A stretch of 64,000 nucleotides of DNA from contig NC_026741.1 in assembly GCF_000210295.1 (NCBI RefSeq), positions 992,001-1,056,000 of the forward strand, given 5' to 3'. Below, in pieces: positions 62,191 through 64,000 of this stretch. Below the pieces are notes generated by a model that saw only the letters and a list, made by a program, of their open reading frames with translations, was not told the origin of the DNA and did no database searches. This stretch comes from Trypanosoma brucei gambiense DAL972 (lineage: Eukaryota; Euglenozoa; Kinetoplastea; Trypanosomatida; Trypanosomatidae). Position 1 is the first letter of the stretch. Each line of letters starts with the position of its first letter. A program made the position numbers and the translations under genes.

Positions 62191-64000
62191 CTAAACCATA
62201 CGCAGCGCTGATTTCTTCTGCTTTTTCTTCGCATTCTTATCTGTCTTTGATGCAGCCGCCACGCTTGCACGTGATGTAGTGCGCTTGGCTGGTTTTGCCA
62301 ACTCCCTTGATTTGTTCCTTCCACGCGATGAGGCCGCTGTGGTGGAGGATGAGGAAGAGGACCTTTTCGGTGTTACTGACTGTACAGTCCTCTTTAGATT
62401 TGCTTGCTGCTGCTTTGGCTTCTTTTCTGGCACATTTGAACGCTGGAGAGGCTTTCTGCCTCTTTTCCCGGTAACAGCCTTGGTGCTACTACCCTTCCCG
62501 TCAGTACCACTACCGCTGCCGCTACCACTGACCCTGCCTCTACTTCTACCTCTACCTTTGTTATCCCTAGTTGCCTGTTCTACGTCGCTTTGTTCCTCCA
62601 CCTCTACCTCTTCTACTTCCACCACCTCTATCTTCTGGCCACTAACTTTTCCGCGCTTCACCTCTTCCTGCACCTTCTTAAGTTCTGCAGCTGGTTCCCT
62701 TGCGGTACTAGTAGCCCTGTTCCCCATGGCACTATGCGTTACGCTGGAGTTACTTTTCCTATTGAATGGTAAAGGGGCTGTAATCACTGCAGGTCGGGAA
62801 GTCGAGGCGCTTGGGTACGCAGCAGTGGGGGCTGTCGCGCTCGACCTATCACTCTCTTGACTGGAAGCCGCCGCCGGAGTAACAATATCATGCAGCCACG
62901 CCAGTGCATCTTCTTGAGAAACTGTGGCCGTTGGATGCGGTGTATTCTCGACGGCAGGTATGCTGCTACTAATAGGATTTCCCACTGCTACACTTTCCAT
63001 TGAGGCTGTTGTTGCTGATGGGTCCTGTGCAGGCGTTGCGGGATACTCCTGCGCACTACTGGAGAAGGCGTCATTCATCATAGCCTCCAACAACTCTGCT
63101 GAATCTTGTATAGGATCACCGCCAACAAAATCATCGCCGGTAGGGGCATCGTGAGGTACGGCAGCACCGCTTTCCACTCGTTCCATCTCTGGTCTCCGTG
63201 ATCCCTCGTGCTCATCATCAAGTATGTCCACCATCAGGGCATTTGGTGGGAGCACTTCCGCCCGGTATGGTGGCAGAACGGTGGCATCTGGAACCAGCTG
63301 CATAAGCGTCGATGACAGCAACGACTCGAGTTCTGCCTGGGAGGCCACCACATCTTGATGGACATGGACGTGGTAAACGCTTTCTAACTCGTCCAGAATA
63401 TCATTAAGGGTTCGGAACTCCTTGTCGATGCCAAGGATCTCCTGCAAAACGCGTAGCCGGTCAATGACACTATCTTCAAACACAGCACTCAAGTCTAAGA
63501 AGTAGGGAACAATGGGGACAGGTGTCGCGGTGAACATCTCATCTGTTGTCAGCACCGACACCCGACTATTCGCCCCTTCACCACCGTTGCTGACGCCACC
63601 CATGCCGCTATTTGTAGATGATGCTTGATCCACGGAAACAACACTAACATAGTGGATTGTTTGTATCCGATGCTGTGGCAGAATATTCTTCTCAATGCAG
63701 TGCAGAACACCAAGCAGAGCTTCCGCAAACCGATAGCTGATATTGCGAAGCGCTTCCGTCGTGGTGACCAAGTCGTACAATGCCAACGTTGTGCCATCAA
63801 CAAAAACAACATCACACCCACCGTTCAACCCCACTGACGGTCGGAACGGGAAACGCTCTAGTAGTGTATTTGCAAAGAACGCCCTGTACGCCGATCCAGC
63901 TTTTCGGACAGTCTCTGGTGTCGCTTTCATAATGGTCGGTATTGCGCTTCCCCTTTGTTTGGATCTTGTTGGTGAGGCAAGTAACGGGAACCCATAAGGA
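62191..64000 (-). CDS. Kinetoplastid protein, paralog B, 5' end outside window
   Basis: An internal ATG at 63930 would give 579 residues, but the frame stays open to the right edge. The extra 23 codons (including YGFPLLASP) align with PFGFPLLSS of paralog A, so the true start lies beyond 64000. The conserved core continues with FFANTLLERFPFRPSVGLNG and FAEALLGVLHCIEKNIL, and ends near ESLLSSTLMQLVPDA. After that come a Ser/Thr/Ala-rich linker and a strongly basic tail (SRGRNKSRELAKPAKRTT) ending KKKQKKSALRMV. The basic tail suggests nucleic acid binding, inferred from charge only. It is arranged head to tail with paralog A. Confidence 0.82.
   Translation of the reverse strand, partial: PYGFPLLASPTRSKQRGSAIPTIMKATPETVRKAGSAYRAFFANTLLERFPFRPSVGLNGGCDVVFVDGTTLALYDLVTTTEALRNISYRFAEALLGVLHCIEKNILPQHRIQTIHYVSVVSVDQASSTNSGMGGVSNGGEGANSRVSVLTTDEMFTATPVPIVPYFLDLSAVFEDSVIDRLRVLQEILGIDKEFRTLNDILDELESVYHVHVHQDVVASQAELESLLSSTLMQLVPDATVLPPYRAEVLPPNALMVDILDDEHEGSRRPEMERVESGAAVPHDAPTGDDFVGGDPIQDSAELLEAMMNDAFSSSAQEYPATPAQDPSATTASMESVAVGNPISSSIPAVENTPHPTATVSQEDALAWLHDIVTPAAASSQESDRSSATAPTAAYPSASTSRPAVITAPLPFNRKSNSSVTHSAMGNRATSTAREPAAELKKVQEEVKRGKVSGQKIEVVEVEEVEVEEQSDVEQATRDNKGRGRSRGRVSGSGSGSGTDGKGSSTKAVTGKRGRKPLQRSNVPEKKPKQQQANLKRTVQSVTPKRSSSSSSTTAASSRGRNKSRELAKPAKRTTSRASVAAASKTDKNAKKKQKKSALRMV

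Overview
The window reads as chromosomal DNA of an African trypanosome, most likely the Trypanosoma brucei group (brucei, gambiense or evansi type). Every supportable gene is intronless and on the minus strand, as expected of one polycistronic unit transcribed right to left. Spacers carry polypyrimidine tracts and simple repeats. Recognisable families include flagellum attachment glycoproteins (FLA), FLA1BP, tRNA deaminase ADAT2 and the import-channel rhomboid TimRhom II. Two runs of exactly 100 N mark it as a gapped assembly. To my unverified recollection this gene order matches T. brucei chromosome 8.

Layout, left to right. 1-1271 is the 5' part of a CAF-1 large-subunit gene whose end lies outside the window. 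2277-3149 is a lysine-rich protein with an EF-hand-like segment. 3889-5799 is an ABC1/ADCK2-type mitochondrial kinase. About 6.46-24.7 kb is a tandem array whose unit is FLA1BP, FLA, a CCCH zinc-finger protein, an acidic-tailed protein and an EndoG-type nuclease. One unit is complete and others are partial; truncated EndoG and FLA1BP pieces sit at the junctions, and an N gap probably hides most of one unit. From 24.9 to 37.1 kb come a His-rich protein, TimRhom II, a HEAT-repeat phosphatase-regulator-like protein, an MRD1/RBM19 protein with five RRMs, a candidate 63-residue membrane protein and ADAT2.

About 37.1-53.2 kb is gene-poor: two low-complexity protein genes (227 and 627 residues) among long AT-rich spacers with GT, TA and AAT microsatellites and many homopolymer runs. 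53.2-64 kb holds DAW1/ODA16, a ZC3H15/Tma46-like protein without zinc fingers, and two paralogous kinetoplastid proteins. The first paralog has a mitochondrial-type leader; the second runs off the right edge.

Functionally, the array pairs the two partners that hold flagellum and cell body together: FLA on the cell body and FLA1BP on the flagellum. The nuclease, zinc-finger and acidic-tail genes appear to have been co-amplified with them. Several open frames begin at GTG or TTG; I moved these starts to the first in-frame ATG, which gives 750 residues for FLA1BP and 225 for ADAT2.
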